Source of the DNA: Heterobilharzia americana
Lineage: Eukaryota; Platyhelminthes; Trematoda; Strigeidida; Schistosomatidae
Length of the DNA stretch: 64,000 bases
NCBI GenBank assembly: GCA_944470555.2
Contig: OX104127.1
Span: 57,692,140 to 57,756,139, forward strand
Reading direction: 5' to 3'
This document shows, one piece after another, positions 9,746-21,565 of this stretch. Each line of letters starts with the position of its first letter. Position 1 is the stretch's first letter. The position numbers and the translations under genes were made by a program. The notes beneath the pieces were generated by a model. The model searched no databases. It saw only the letters and a program-made list of their open reading frames with translations, and was not told where the DNA came from.

Positions 9746-11999
9746 GATGAACAACATGATAGTTACATAACATATTGAGCATTGAACAAAAATAATAACA
9801 AGAGGTATGTGCACTTGATTTTTGTCAGCAAACAGTTCACATCAGCTTTCCCATTAAAACGAGGCTTGACAAAACTGGGAAATTAGGTGTAGTTTGTAGA
9901 AAGTTCCTTTTTTAAAATTTGTTATATAATTAGACCTGGTGTTGCGTTTTGAATCCTCACTACCCAGATGCATAGGGTCGGTTGTACAATTTACTGATGT
10001 TTCTTAATAGCCTACTGACAAAAGCTACAAAGAGACTAGGAACATTTTAAGTTGCTCATAACACTAACTGAAAGGATTTTCAACGTTTTACTCAGGTCGT
10101 CTTTGCATATCTTCCAGTAGTCGGCCATTTTTCAACTCGAGACTAAGTGTTAATATGTCTAATCTCAGCTCCTAATCTTGCCTGCATATAACAATTTTAG
10201 TGGTCCTATGAATGAGCCACTTGAAGTAAACGACAAGGCAGGTGTTTTTGCGGATATGAGGATATTTGTCAGCCTGGTTTGGAAAAGCTGAAGTGATCGT
10301 GATGAAAATTGCTGTCTTGGCACACTTATTGAACACAGGCTGTCATACATATCCTGACAGAGCTTCTAATACCACACGCTGTGTTTCCAAAAACAGTACC
10401 AAGTGTAGCTCACTAGCCTCTACTAAAAATAACAAGGGTTGTCGCGATAAAAGTAAAGGAACCTGAACTTTTCATTCACAGAAACCACTCTTAGGCATTT
10501 TTCCACCCTGATAGATACTCAAGTTTTCCCAATTTCGGTCTTTTCTTTGACCATGAGATTCTCTATCTGTATACATGTCTTGTTAATAGGGAGAAATTTA
10601 TCAAGAAAAATCGATTTCCTTGAAAATTCGTTTTTCACATTTCATTTTAAAGGTGTATTGACTTCTAAAACGAGATACCGTTACGCTTATTTTTTCTTTC
10701 AGTAAAGAAAATTAATCGGCATTGGCAAGTTTATTCATTTAGTTTATTTATTTAGTCGGCTTCAAGAAAAAAAGGTGACCTAGAAAAAGGTGGACTTGTT
10801 TAACTTGGGTGTAGGCGCCAAAATTAACATTTATTTTGTAGCATAACATAGGTGATATTCAAAAGAAAATGCTTCTTTCTGATTATTGTCTCCTTTTGGT
10901 CAAATATAAAATCAATATTATTGTAATGTGCTCGCTTTTGTTATAGAGAAACTCAAAACGGATATTCTACTTGCAGTTAAGTAACCACTGTGGACTGGAT
11001 GCTAAATAAACTGAAGACTCTAATGACCAACGCATCATTATGCGTACTATGAATTCCAGATATAGTACAGCATGAAATTGAAGTCGTTTGTTTCACGAAG
11101 CAGCTGCTGAAATTCTAAGATTGATTCATTTATAACAATAGTAGACGCATAAATGGATTTGTGTCCAGACTACTACTGTGATAAGTGTAAATTTGGGTCG
11201 TGCAGTTTTGAGAATCATCATTTTCATATTTTAGTACATCAGTTCATGCAAGTCAGGTTACCTGAATTAAATCAGTTCCGTGATCTGAATTACTCTGGAT
11301 ACACCACTGATGAGCATGGCCCCCAAAAAAGAAAGCCGCTGTCTGGTGATTAGGTCACTCTGAACTGGCTGGTGAAAACTATAAGTCAGCCTGAAAGATT
11401 TTCTAACTACCATCCATTACTACATCTCACCATTAAAACAGGTTATATTTGCTGTTTAGGAGTGCTTGACAAAATGTTTCAGGATTGCGAACTGTCCACC
11501 TATATTTAACCACCTTTATTCATCCAAATAAGAGATAACTTTCTGTGGGTTATACAGACTACATTGCTTTCCTCCTTTGAGGTCCAGTTTGTAGCAAAGA
11601 ATAAAAATAACCATCATATCTTCGAATGCACTTTTCAATGGTTTTTAGGTAAAGTTGCTGAAAATGTAGTTTTTATTGGGTGACTAAATGGTATTTTATT
11701 GCAAGGAGGATCAAAAAAATTCTCTAAGGCTTCCAAAACGTTGAAATTCCACTTCATCCAGTTACACATTTAACACGCGTTTGTGAAAGTTGCTGGCGAC
11801 AATCAGAGTTAAATACAATGCCTATGCGTAACAAATACTCATTCACTTCTGATGCTGTTATATTCTCTAAGCTGGATTAATTAATCGTGGGGCTTTTGTT
11901 GTCATTCTAGACAACATTATCAGCACAGACTTCAGAAAGAAGTGTATGATAAGGTTTTCTCCACAATTTATTTGGTGGCTATTCCTGATGGCCTTGTGG
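9746..11999. other. No recognised gene; one unexplained frame at 11153
   Basis: The stretch is AT rich. The 66-codon plus-strand frame at 11153-11353 begins MDLCPDYYCDKCKFG and has a CxxC near its start. No family or flanking splice signal was identified and I do not call it a gene. The frames at 10165-10466 are overlapping shadows of each other. Confidence 0.4.
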
Positions 12000-13250
12000 G
12001 TGATTGGTTGTTCCTGCCAAAGTTTTGTCATTGTCTCTCTCCACCTGTATTTTGATTAGTTGCCCTGACAACCTGAAATCTGACTTTCTTCTTGTTTCTT
12101 ATTTGTTGGTAGACTAGGTCAATGTCAATATCGCTGCTGAGTGCTAACTGACCGGGAATATCAAGCTTGTAAACATTTTCTGGCATTCTTTATATTTCCA
12201 GTGTCCAGGATTTCCACATTTTCCAAGTCAAATTCATGTTCACAGTTGTCTGCATGCATTGATATGGGCAATGATATGTCATCACTTTTCGCTGCCAGTT
12301 GATGTTTATGTAGACGGATGCGAAGATATCAACCAATCTGTGCAAAATAGTGTTTTTCGCAGTCTCTGTAGTTTATTTTGTAGATAAGGTTTGGTTTGTC
12401 TTCCTTTGCTATCGTATATTTCGACCTGCATAACAGAGAGTGAAGAGATTTTTTGGGGCTTGTGAGTCAAAGCAAATTCAAAAGGCTTCAATACTCCGGT
12501 TATGATCTCAGAGATGTTCTTCATGTGAGGTAAGACATTCCGTTTGCTAATTTGCGAGGATGACTTCTTAGTTGACAACGAATTGTTTGAGTGAAAGGCG
12601 CTCTTCTAGAAAATAGTCATAAAATAGTTCTCTTACCTTCTGAGTGGTTGATGTCTTACAGTGTGTCCTTATGTTTTTTCTGCATACTTCACTTCCCAAT
12701 TTCCTCGAATCCATTCTAGTGATCAGAACATCTAAAAATACAAGTCCGTTCTTTGATTCCTCTTCATTTGTGAATTAGATGTCATCAGAAATGTTCTTGG
12801 TTGATTCGTGAGCGTTTTCCAATTCGTTTCTTTGAATGACGATGAATGTATCATCTACATATGGGACCCAAAGTTTTGGTTTTATCAAGGACAATACCAC
12901 AGTTACTAATCTTTCCAGTACTACTTCTGCATTTAGTTTTGATATAAACGATCCCACTGATGTTTCCCCCGTTTGTTGATACAGTTTGTCGTTGAAGTGA
13001 GAATATGCTGTGGTGCATAAATCAATTGATTACATCGAACTTGAACATTGCAGTTGTGTGTGTTCCAAGTGGTGTGTATTATTGTTGAGGAGAACAGCCA
13101 TTGTATCATTAGCCAGTTTTGGTTCAATTGAGGTGCATAGAGCTGTAACGTCAAAAGATGACGTCAGTTCTTCGTTGTTAATATCAAAACGCTTAATCCT
13201 TGCCAAAAACTGTGTCAATTAAACAACCCAGTTCATATAATTATCCCCCT
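12000..13250 (-). mobile_element. PLE-E: RT plus GIY-YIG relic
   Basis: Read from 13250 leftward, this is an old PLE. An N-terminal RT piece has SFDVTALCTSI (motif A region, first catalytic Asp). A following block reads VGSFISKLNAEVVLERL (motif B region; intact relatives have GSP.S). VPYVDDTFIVI (motif C, 12870-12840) keeps both aspartates. Downstream are NGLVFLDVLITR, then SSSQISKRNVLPHMKNIS and the endonuclease-tail text MQTTVNMNLTWKMW at about 12260-12215. Several frameshifts and stops break it. The 3' flank (12000-12180) resembles the arms of the 4.7-5.6 kb inverted repeat. It appears to be a different subfamily from PLE-A. Confidence 0.88.
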
Positions 13251-13379
13251 GAGCTACAAATATTTTCTATTATCTCAAAATACTCATATACATTAGAAAA
13301 ATAAACATGCCGGCAACAAAGTAATAATATAAGTACACGATTCCCTTCGTTTGCTCCAAGTTACTTAGGTGTTAACTGT

Positions 13380-13645
13380 ACATTTGCTTTGGACATCCAG
13401 CCCATAGACATCATGTTGTTGTTTGTATTCTCTCATAGTTGATTCGACCGAACTGATGGTTCTCTATTGGCTTATGAGCTCCTGTGTGGATATTTCAGTA
13501 TTCCCTGTCTTTCTAGCTTCATAATAATGATGGATAGTGGCTAACAGAGGAATCCAGAAAGTGGGTTTCATTCTATTCTGGACTTGTTAGCTGGGTGTAA
13601 CTGCTTCCCAGTGAACGTTGTTCACAGCAGGACTCGAGCTCGGGA
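13380..13645 (-). repeat. Hammerhead SINE (family 1), degenerate
   Basis: The ribozyme region reads on the minus strand from 13598 to 13550: stem I ACCCAG/CTGGAT, a core of CTAACAAG instead of CTGACGAG, then a TGAAAC box. The tail 'gttagccactatccatcat' and a segment towards 13400 match the longer family-1 tail. G5 and G8 are both lost, so no activity is expected. It is divergently paired with the next entry. Confidence 0.75.
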
Positions 13646-13759
13646 CCGATTCTTCTAGACAGCCGAGTAACGACAGTCCCTTTCTTGTAAGACGGGTATA
13701 TTTCGTACGCCGTTGTTTGCATCATCTCTTGGTTGATAAAAGCAACAAATGGCTATCGC

Positions 13760-13930
13760 AACAAGGTGGCCTAATAGATAACGCTCTGGAGTTTAAAGCG
13801 ATCGGCCACAGATCCAGGTCTTAATGGAAACAATACCACTCCGTAAGAGTCAGGCACATCCAGCTGATGAGTTCTATATAGGACAAAATGCTCGTTTTTC
13901 ATTCTTCTGTTAGCCAATATCCTTCATTCA
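13760..13930 (+). repeat. Hammerhead SINE (family 1)
   Basis: A tRNA-like head (about 13766-13820) is followed by 'gtcaggcacatccag', CTGATGAG, stem II TTC/GGA and CAAAAT in place of CGAAAC at about 13856-13900. The first core box is intact but G12 is mutated to A. The 'ctgttagccaatatcc' tail is present. Confidence 0.8.
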
Positions 13931-14640
13931 TATGAAACAGTCCTTAGTTGTGTCGAAATGTTCTCGATGAATTTGGGTGCTTAGTTTGATTTAGTCATTT
14001 CTGGTGATATATAGTTGTGGCATATACAGCGAGACGTTAAGAAAAATGGTGATTTGACCTTCTAAACGAACTGGGTTTGTATTAAAACATTCCTATATCA
14101 TTAACTCTTGTTTTATATTGATATCTCAGTTGTTGTTTTAAACAATTTCACTACTTTAACCTGATTCCGTTTATCATCTTTAGTAGTTGTCACTTTGCCA
14201 GTATATATGTGCTCCATTTCTGTCTGTTGATGAAATCAATACAGTGATTTGAACGAATTTCAATGATCTTCATACTGATTCTAAAGAATTCAAGTCTATC
14301 TGAAGGCTTTTGTTGAAGTGCATACTTCCCCTGGTTACATTATAATCAATCAATGAAAATTTTTCAGATTAAAGAACAAATTTATAAATGCTTTTTTATC
14401 GAGAATTCGAATCACCTTCTAGTGAAAATAACTACCATTCGATCTATAAGGAAGGTGTTACATTTTTCATCTTTTGAACTAATATCAATTTTGTATTGAT
14501 GAAGTGAACCTTATAACTTACAAAACTAATTAATGTACTCTTTGTATTGAATTGATCAGTAAACATCTTGAAAAAAAGAAGAAACTACACAAGCAAACGA
14601 ATTGACTAATTCTGCTTTTGTACCAACCCGCTACATCAGA
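13931..14640. other. AT-rich stretch, no gene seen
   Basis: No motif or repeat was recognised. Confidence 0.5.
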
Positions 14641-14975
14641 ACTACTAGTGACCTATTCCGTGATTTAGTTTCTGTCTTTCTCCCTCTCAAACTTAATTCA
14701 ATCTAGTTCAGTCCAGTGGTCTTCAATTCAAACTAGTCACCAATACACAAAAATGACAATGACAGTGTCAGTACCAGTACCAGTACCAAAGCAAAAGCAA
14801 AATCAAAAATCATAACTTCCACACGAAATCCTGCTTATCTCTCTTCAAAATCTTCTTATCAGTCCGTTCAAAGCAACAAAAATATACAAGATACTTCACT
14901 GTGCACAAGGAACACTTCACTGACTGCATAATTTCGTAATCAGGTAGTTAGATAGCCCCCTTACAGCAAGCAAGT

Positions 14976-15067
<92 letters not shown>

Positions 15068-16390
15068 TTTCAGTCCACCTGTATTCCCATTCCTCATTAC
15101 CATACCACAACACACCACCTATAGCACGCACCTACCTAGATACAGAGTAATACACAGGAAGAAACACAAAGAAACAAATCACATAAAAGCATAAGAATTA
15201 ACCACTGACTAGGTATATGCTACAAAAATATAAAAATCACATCATCAGTGCGATTATTACCATTACCTTCACCATCACCATCAGCGTTAGCTTAGCCTAG
15301 CTTGGCAGCACTAGACAAAACTAACTCAGTATACATACCTGCATTTTAACTGATCGTCAAGACGCTGACTGAATGCCTGCCCGCTTCGTGGCTCACTCTA
15401 CCTTTTCACCACAATTCAAACCACACAACACAACACAACACCACACCATCAAGTCAGGGTAACGTGATACCGTGAAACCAAACACAGAATTCCCTGTCGC
15501 ACAACACTACACTACACTACACAACACGTCACCAACCGACTCACCATCAAACACCAACCAATAACTTCCCCACACTCTCCCAATTCATACCTACTCACCA
15601 CCACCAAATACAAGTCATTAGCCCACCCACCCGTCCGTCCGTCCGTCCGTCAACCAGCAAATACTATATCAACAATATGACCAATTAGATCCCACCACAA
15701 TACCCACACTACCGTCACCCCACACCACACCACACCACACCACACCACACCACACCACACCACCACAAGCCACTGACTTCATCAACTCACACTCACTAAC
15801 ACATCATCCACACCCATCGCCCTCTGCCTCTCCCTCTACAACTCCCTCTGAACTCCTCAAAACCACTACACACTCAACCTATATCTACCAACCACACAAC
15901 ACAACATATCACAACCAAACCACTAACAAATACCACTTATCTATTCCATCAATCCATCCATCCATCCATCCAACCCATACCATACCATACCATAAACCAC
16001 ATTTACAGTCACTCACTCATTTATCAATCCCTTCACATACTGCTGCTTATTATTTATACACTCAGATAAAACCAAAACAGAACAAAACAACTACAGCCAA
16101 CCTGACTATTAACTCAGTCCAACCGGTATGCTTATTGCTACTATTATTACCATCCTCAATCATTACGTACGTACTTCTACAACCCTACCCCTCAATTAAT
16201 CAATCAGTCAGTGAGACTGAACTAGTATCAATGCTAACACACTTATACATACGACAACAGTCTCACGAAAACAAACCACGCCTATCATTATATTATCATC
16301 GCCATTATCACCATCATAGTCGTCGTTATCGCCGTAGACATCGTCATCCCAATTATCACTACAACCAATAACACACATCAAATAAGAGCA
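14641..16390. repeat. G-poor A/C-rich low-complexity island
   Basis: The plus strand is strongly depleted of G for about 1.7 kb, apart from the (AGT)n tract. It is built from CA-, CAC- and CCAT-rich text. It contains (AGT)n at about 14977-15067 (about 30 units), (CCGT)n at about 15627-15650, (CACAC)n at about 15720-15765 and (TCCA)n at about 15952-15973. The strand asymmetry is sharply different from the AT-rich surroundings. The 78-codon frame at 16135-16371 is His/Arg/Tyr-rich low complexity and not a credible gene. A long untranslated exon or an expanded microsatellite cluster are both possible. Confidence 0.75.
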
Positions 16391-17215
16391 ACAGTTGCAA
16401 TTTATATTACTTTAGGTTTCCATGTTTTCTAGGGGTTTGTTAATTTCCCCTTTCATGAAATAACGCAGATGGAAAAATTTACCAGCATACGTTATTTATG
16501 TGTCATGCTCTCCTACACTCAAGATATCTAATACGCTTATCAATGAAAGAATATCATTTTGATTATCTTAGAGAGTCATGGATTAGGAGACTTTTATTGA
16601 TCCTGTGTGATGACTGAAGGTAATCATCGGGTGAAAAATGCGGTTGTTACCGGTTTGAATCTTACCGCTGTTCAAATAAAACAATAATAACCTTTCGTTT
16701 TGAAAATTTCATGTCGCTTTTTCAGTTAATCCATTGTGTTATTTGAAAAAAGATAATTTTGGAGCTCATTATGAATATGCTTGTACAAAAGTAAAGTATA
16801 GTAACAAAGTGCAAATATGATTTCAGTAAATGTGACCTTGGAATATTTTATCCTATGAGTAAACTGAGTTGAAGTGACATTGCCTCACTCTTCAAAAAAA
16901 TAGGTTCATTTAACATCAGTTTACGCATACTATTCATACACGTTCATAAGGTCAACAGGAGTCAGTCTATATCAGTTACAGATTTTCTCTAAACGATCAT
17001 TACAGTCACTTCTTCTTCAAGGATTTCTTTAAACTGACTTGAGTGAGTTTGCTCAGTTGCTTAAACTACTCTGAACAGTCAACAAAAGTATGCTGATCAT
17101 TAATTATGAAGCTAAGAAAGGTGAACTAGATAACTTTGGTACAAAATGAAAAACTTGTTTCTATGGTTGTTAAACTGAATACTTGCATAAAACAGACAAG
17201 CACTGAAACCTTCAG
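16391..17215. other. AT-rich stretch, no gene seen
   Basis: No coding motif or known repeat was recognised. Confidence 0.5.
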
Positions 17216-17340
17216 ATCACTGGACACCGAACCCCTCCTACGATGACACTCTTCAGCAGTACGCATCCATTAGCCAGCAAAAGATTGGACTCGGGATCTT
17301 TCGGTTTCACATCAAAGGTGATAATTATTCAGCCACTGAT
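17216..17340 (-). repeat. Hammerhead repeat (family 2), degenerate
   Basis: On the minus strand, 17266 to 17219 reads GTACTG, CTGAAGA, a stem II remnant and then GTCCAGTG. The GAAAC box is lost (GGAGGGG). The upstream head has CCCGAGTCC, a worn box B. The same arrangement is seen at 23.8, 53.8 and 59.9 kb, defining a second hammerhead-bearing repeat family. Confidence 0.6.
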
Positions 17341-17584
17341 TCGGTGTTTAACGGTCCACCGTTCACGATATAGCATGTCTGTTCTCCAAGATTTTCTGTT
17401 GGGGTTCGCCACATATCCAAATAACTGACCTCACAGATCATGGCTTGTTATATAATCTACTGTCAATTGCAGAATTATTCCTATTACACCTATTCGGTGT
17501 TGATTCGATCAATAAATATTCTGTAATAAATCTCTACATTCACCCAACTGAGTATGTTTTTAATTCTGTTCCCTGCCAGAGGAT

Positions 17585-17990
17585 GAACTTACGCATCTGA
17601 CCACTTCCATGTACGTTTATCAGTTCATCTGCTTCTGCGGAGCCAGGTATGTACGTCGTTCGATGCATATTCTTTCCAAGTGGGTTCAAGAACATTATCC
17701 CGTCTGGTTGCAAGGACGTGAAATGATTGAACACCTTATCAACATTAGTCACTGCATCACTACTAATTCAGCGTCCAAAGCCATCTATAAGGTGACAAGT
17801 AATCTGCTAAAAATGTTTTTTTCACGTTTTGTGTAATCCTGGAGCTCTTGCCGTTTGCATGAAGAAACCGGAATTATGTGTACAGAAGAAATGTGTTCAA
17901 CCTTTGTTGCTGCCTTAGACCTACTAGTAAAGGATCGACCTCTATCTATCTCTCTTTCTTATCATTTCTCTTTTCTATTTATCAACTGAT
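17585..17990 (+). mobile_element. PLE-D endonuclease relic
   Basis: The frame starts MYVYQFICFCGARYVRRS and continues KWVQEHYPVWL. This matches the GIY-YIG core of PLEs (VYQF.C.CG..Y.GRS, then EH.P.WL), with the usual Gly after Tyr replaced by Val-Arg. Further on, KAIYKVTSNLLK and a 'pelcvqk' like segment in another frame follow the family order. No RT part is present and there are frameshifts, so it is a 5'-truncated fragment. A close relative lies at 26.19 kb. Confidence 0.8.
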
Positions 17991-18162
17991 ATTATTGTGG
18001 TTTATTTAGTTATTTTTTTTCTTGAAATGAAAATACTGAAACCCTAATACCCATGAACACCGAGTAGCCCCAAAATCTTATTACGTTGTATGTTTCACAC
18101 CAGAGTTATAATGCATAAATGAAATATCTAAATCTGTTTCTCCGTTAACTTGTTTTTTTCAG

Positions 18163-19050
18163 GAGCGTATTAACCAGCTCGAGACTTCAGATGAACGCAG
18201 AGAAGACAGAAGTGATGAAGATACCTAACCACCACCACCACCAACAACAACAACAAGAAGCATCGATCACCATCAATGGGAGAAATCTAAAGGAGAATTC
18301 ATTCTTTCACCTACCTACCTATCTACCTAAGCAGCATCGTTTCAACTACAGGCGGCATAAGCGCACATGAGGACGTCAAAGCCAGGATCGGAAACACAGC
18401 AAAACAGGACTTCCTTATTTCGAACTAATCAATGTGGAGATCTACTGAACTAAACTACATTGTACTGCACTCAGCATAAAGCGTGAACAGCATCCGGATT
18501 TTCAACACTAATTCAGTCAAGTATGTAAGTGCTTGCTTCGATGTGATGGTTGAGAGACTTGACGCATTATGAAAAGCATTTCCAACAAACTGCAGACATG
18601 CATCACATAAACAGCTGCCACCTACACTCACTTGATACTGACACTGAAGATCAGTTCAGATGACCAGAATAATAAGAATAAGCAAGGAGTAAGTCTGACT
18701 GACTGACTGACTGGCTGGCTCTCTGGCTGTCAGCGAACGAACCAACCAACCAAGAACCTACCCAAAAAATATGTAGAAGAAAGTGTAGACGGATTGGATT
18801 GGATATTCACTGAGAAGACCATTTGAGTACATCATGCTCCAGGTGCTCGAATGGAAGCCGAATGGGGAATGACGACTTGGGAATTCGAGGGTGACATGCA
18901 GGAGATGGTGTGGGGAAGAAATGAAGGCTTGTGGGCAGTCGTGGTGCCAGGTTGAAAAGACTGCAGAGAAGATAGTGAAGTAGCGACGTGCTACTGAAGG
19001 TCTATATTTTACTAAGAACTTAAGAGACAAATATAAAAATAATAATAATT
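18163..19050 (+). mobile_element. RTE-clade non-LTR element, 3' part
   Basis: After the RT domain has been lost by truncation, the frame reads MNAEKTEVMKIP, then a His/Gln-rich run, SITINGRNLKE, and later MVWGRNEGLWAVV and SEVATCY near the C-terminus. All are recognisable in the longer RTE copy at 32.6-34.2 kb. Multiple frameshifts and stops break it. The unit ends in an AAT-type simple repeat near 19036-19050, as RTE elements commonly do. It resembles the schistosome SR2 type. Confidence 0.85.
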
Positions 19051-19329
19051 AACCAGCTAGTTGGAATACTGATGTTTTAAATCCTACTACGCCTAGGTTT
19101 CTTTGCTTTTTCACTGAGACCTTATTTTTGTTACGGAAGATCGTATCAGTCAGAAAGCCTACAACTTCAAAACTATTTAAACCCGTTATACATACATGCT
19201 CTCTCTGATAAATCATTGGTTGTTCATTGAAGCTACTACGAATAAAGTCGCAACATTTCACATTCCTAAAGATGAGCAGTTAGTGTAAGTGATATCAAGT
19301 GGGTATTCATCACAGAATGACATCATTTG

Positions 19330-19480
19330 GCTAACTGCTGAAAATTGACAGCAATGAGTAGCTGTCACATTCTAGTAAGCAACATCTCTGCAGTACGCAT
19401 CTACAACCGTGCCCCATCGGAGATCGAATCCAGGACCTTCAGGTTCGGCACTGAATAAAAGCAGCTTTATATTGACCATT
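19330..19480 (-). repeat. tRNA-like SINE relic (family 2)
   Basis: The minus strand contains TGGATTCGATCTCCGATGGG (box B and following) and a GATGCGTACTGC phrase, matching the pre-ribozyme part of family-2 hammerhead repeats. The ribozyme itself is not preserved. Confidence 0.55.
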
Positions 19481-19519
19481 GAAAGAAGTAGAAAAATGTG
19501 GATCATTAAAATTCAACTC

Positions 19520-19655
19520 GACCTGATGGCACCATGCTGACCACGGAACCTGAAGATCATGGATTAGACATCTGGAGGGGTCATGAGTGCGAACTGATGA
19601 GGAGTCCTTTACTATGAAGAATCAGTTGTCTGGCTGACAATCTTTTGCAAAGAAC
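19520..19655 (+). repeat. Hammerhead-like relic (family 2)
   Basis: GAACTGATGAGGAGTCC at about 19596 keeps a CTGATGA-like core and the first stem II strand. The rest (TATGAAGAATCAG) is degenerate. It lies just downstream of the opposite-strand relic at 19.33-19.48 kb. Confidence 0.4.
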
Positions 19656-20244
19656 GCCAACTTGAAATCGACAAATAAACCCTCAGAAGCCTTCAAATGG
19701 GATTAATATGATTGCTGGTGGGAATAAAAAGTTAAAAATGATGCAATGTTAAACAAACTCGACAGTTATCCTCCATTTTCTTACTAATCCTTGTATGTCC
19801 TCAACTTTGTATGTGTTTGTTCGTGAATCCCTGTGTGCAGTGTTCTCTGTCGCTTCATTTTATTCTCTTCTTATCAGCATTGCTTTCTATAGTTAGTTTT
19901 TTTTTACTACGGCAGCGATTTGCCACTAACTCTCACGTAAATAGTAGTCACTATTTGTCTCATAAAAATATACCAAATCCTTTAAGTACTGCCTATTTTT
20001 CATTAGTTCAGATAGATTGAAGCTGACTTAATCATTGTTTGCCTTTAATTTTCTGGTAAAAATGCCTAACGGTATATTTAACTACTGAAAACCACTTCAG
20101 GCGGAATTGGAATTGGTAACGATTCATTATCCGAATGAAAAGAAAACAAAAAAGTTTTTCTTATCTCTTTTTGCTCACTATTACTACTAGCATCTATTTC
20201 TACCAGTCAATAGTTGTAGATATTCTGTACACTGTTGATTAGAA
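19656..20244. other. AT-rich stretch, no gene seen
   Basis: No motif was recognised. The frame at 19811-20020 is hydrophobic but without supporting features. Confidence 0.45.
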
Positions 20245-20560
20245 TATCGTAAATGTTAAATTACAAGTAGTATTATTAGTAATGTAGGAAATGACAAGAC
20301 TGAGATGCAGGAAGGAGTGTTTATTATGTCGTCCTACACAGCAGTCTTCACATACTGTACACTTACCCCTATAACAGTCATTTGTGCAGTGTGCTTCATT
20401 TTTTCTTCTGCTCCCATCTCCACTGGCTCTTATTACTCTCACATTATCTCTTGTGTTTCTCTGGGCAGAATCTTCACCCACTGTTGGTAATTGGCTAAGA
20501 TTTCTGCCACCCTCTCAACATATACTACTTATATCCATTATGATCAACACTGCAAACTAA
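20245..20560 (-). repeat. About 270-bp interspersed repeat with (AGT)-type tail
   Basis: The reverse complement matches the plus-strand sequence at 50965-51235 and 57771-58041. All carry 'tcataatggatataagtag' at the start, GATGGGAGCAGAAGA in the middle and an AGT/ATT-type trinucleotide tail. An 80-codon frame spans it here (20481-20239, Cys/Arg/Asn-rich) but is broken in the other copies. It is probably the 3' end of an unidentified retroelement. Confidence 0.7.
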
Positions 20561-21335
20561 CCAGTATTCTGTCCTGAAGAACTTTTACATCACGCTACCG
20601 TATAAGAGGGTATCAAACGGTATGGTCTTGAAACGAAGACTTAATTCAGTTACTATAAGGACATATTACACAGCCAAGCCCAGTATTTTCGAGAAAACGA
20701 AACGTATGCTTCAAAATAAACCCCATCACTTCATAAGTGATTGCGTCACATCCAACTGTGTATACCAATTCACATGTGTGTGTCCAGTGACGCATACACT
20801 GAGAGGGTTAATAGAACTATGAAGTCGAGGGTGGTGGAGAATATTCCTAAATGGTCAGAAAAACAATAATCCGATGAATACAACGGGGTAAGTAGATGTC
20901 ATCGTTGGTAGGTAAACACATTATAGGAACAGGTTACATGATTGACCCTAAAATAGCCTTTAGACCATTGTGTAGGAGCCGCCAGGATCGTATACTTAGG
21001 CTCATTGAAATCTTATCTATAAGAAACTTCAAACCCCCTTTATGCATTCAAAAACAGTTTGTCCTTACCTTAAACCTACCTTGGTAATCTTTATCTCATT
21101 TAAATGCCGAGGGAGGTGTGGAAATGTGTTATTCCTTCTTATTACCTCTATATTTTCCAAATCTGGTATTTCGATAGCGTGATTAGAAGACGAAGTTTAT
21201 CTGAGCAATGTGATGTATTTGCGCAATACATTCCAAACAATCTGATCACACATTTACTTGTCAAGTCAATATATATTAAACCCAGGACTGGGAGGGGGGA
21301 TAAATACAACAATTAACACAGTAGGGGATTAAAAT
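20561..21335 (+). mobile_element. PLE-B endonuclease copy 1
   Basis: The frames read FYITLPYK, LKRRLNSV, KTKRMLQNKPHHFISD and NCVYQFTCVC, then a worn HT..RG, which is the linker and GIY-YIG start of a PLE. The order continues NIPKWSEKQ and KNSLSLP in shifted frames. The 3' untranslated tail (21165-21290) carries 'tgatcacacatttacttgt', also seen near 51.37 kb and 58.17 kb. There is no RT domain. It is a decayed fragment in tandem with another PLE-B downstream. Confidence 0.82.
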
Positions 21336-21399
21336 TAAGAAAGATGAGGACAAACAAGAAGTGACATGGTTGGTCTTAAGGATCGTGTATAGAATTGGC

Positions 21400-21565
21400 T
21401 TTGGTGCTACTTGACATCTACAACGGTTTATAAACTCCGTCGGATATCCATTTTCCATGGGTGCCTTGCTCAGTAATTTGATGTCTTCATCCATCGCATC
21501 TAGTGTACTGATACGATAGATCCTGTTAAATAGGCATTTTACTAAACCACGCTTGTATTGGATTG
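21400..21565 (-). mobile_element. PLE fragment inverted at a 5' end
   Basis: Read leftward from 21565, this gives QYKRGLVKCLFNR, then IKLLSKAPMENGYPTEFINR and CQVAPKP, the PLE linker between RT and endonuclease. It is precisely the part that should precede the plus-strand LPYRGELN block beginning near 21584. The segment therefore looks inverted in place at the 5' end of the next copy, as expected from twin-primed reverse transcription. Confidence 0.8.

Noticed and set aside
11153..11353. Small Cys-containing frame that could be a zinc-binding exon
   Set aside because: One CxxC and no partner pair, no splice signals and no recognised family, so it is not called as a gene.
14977..15067. Regularly spaced repeat checked as a CRISPR-like array
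   Set aside because: It is a pure trinucleotide run without spacers, in a eukaryotic setting.
16135..16371. 78-codon frame rich in His, Tyr and Arg
   Set aside because: It lies in the A/C-rich low-complexity island and its composition follows from the repeats.
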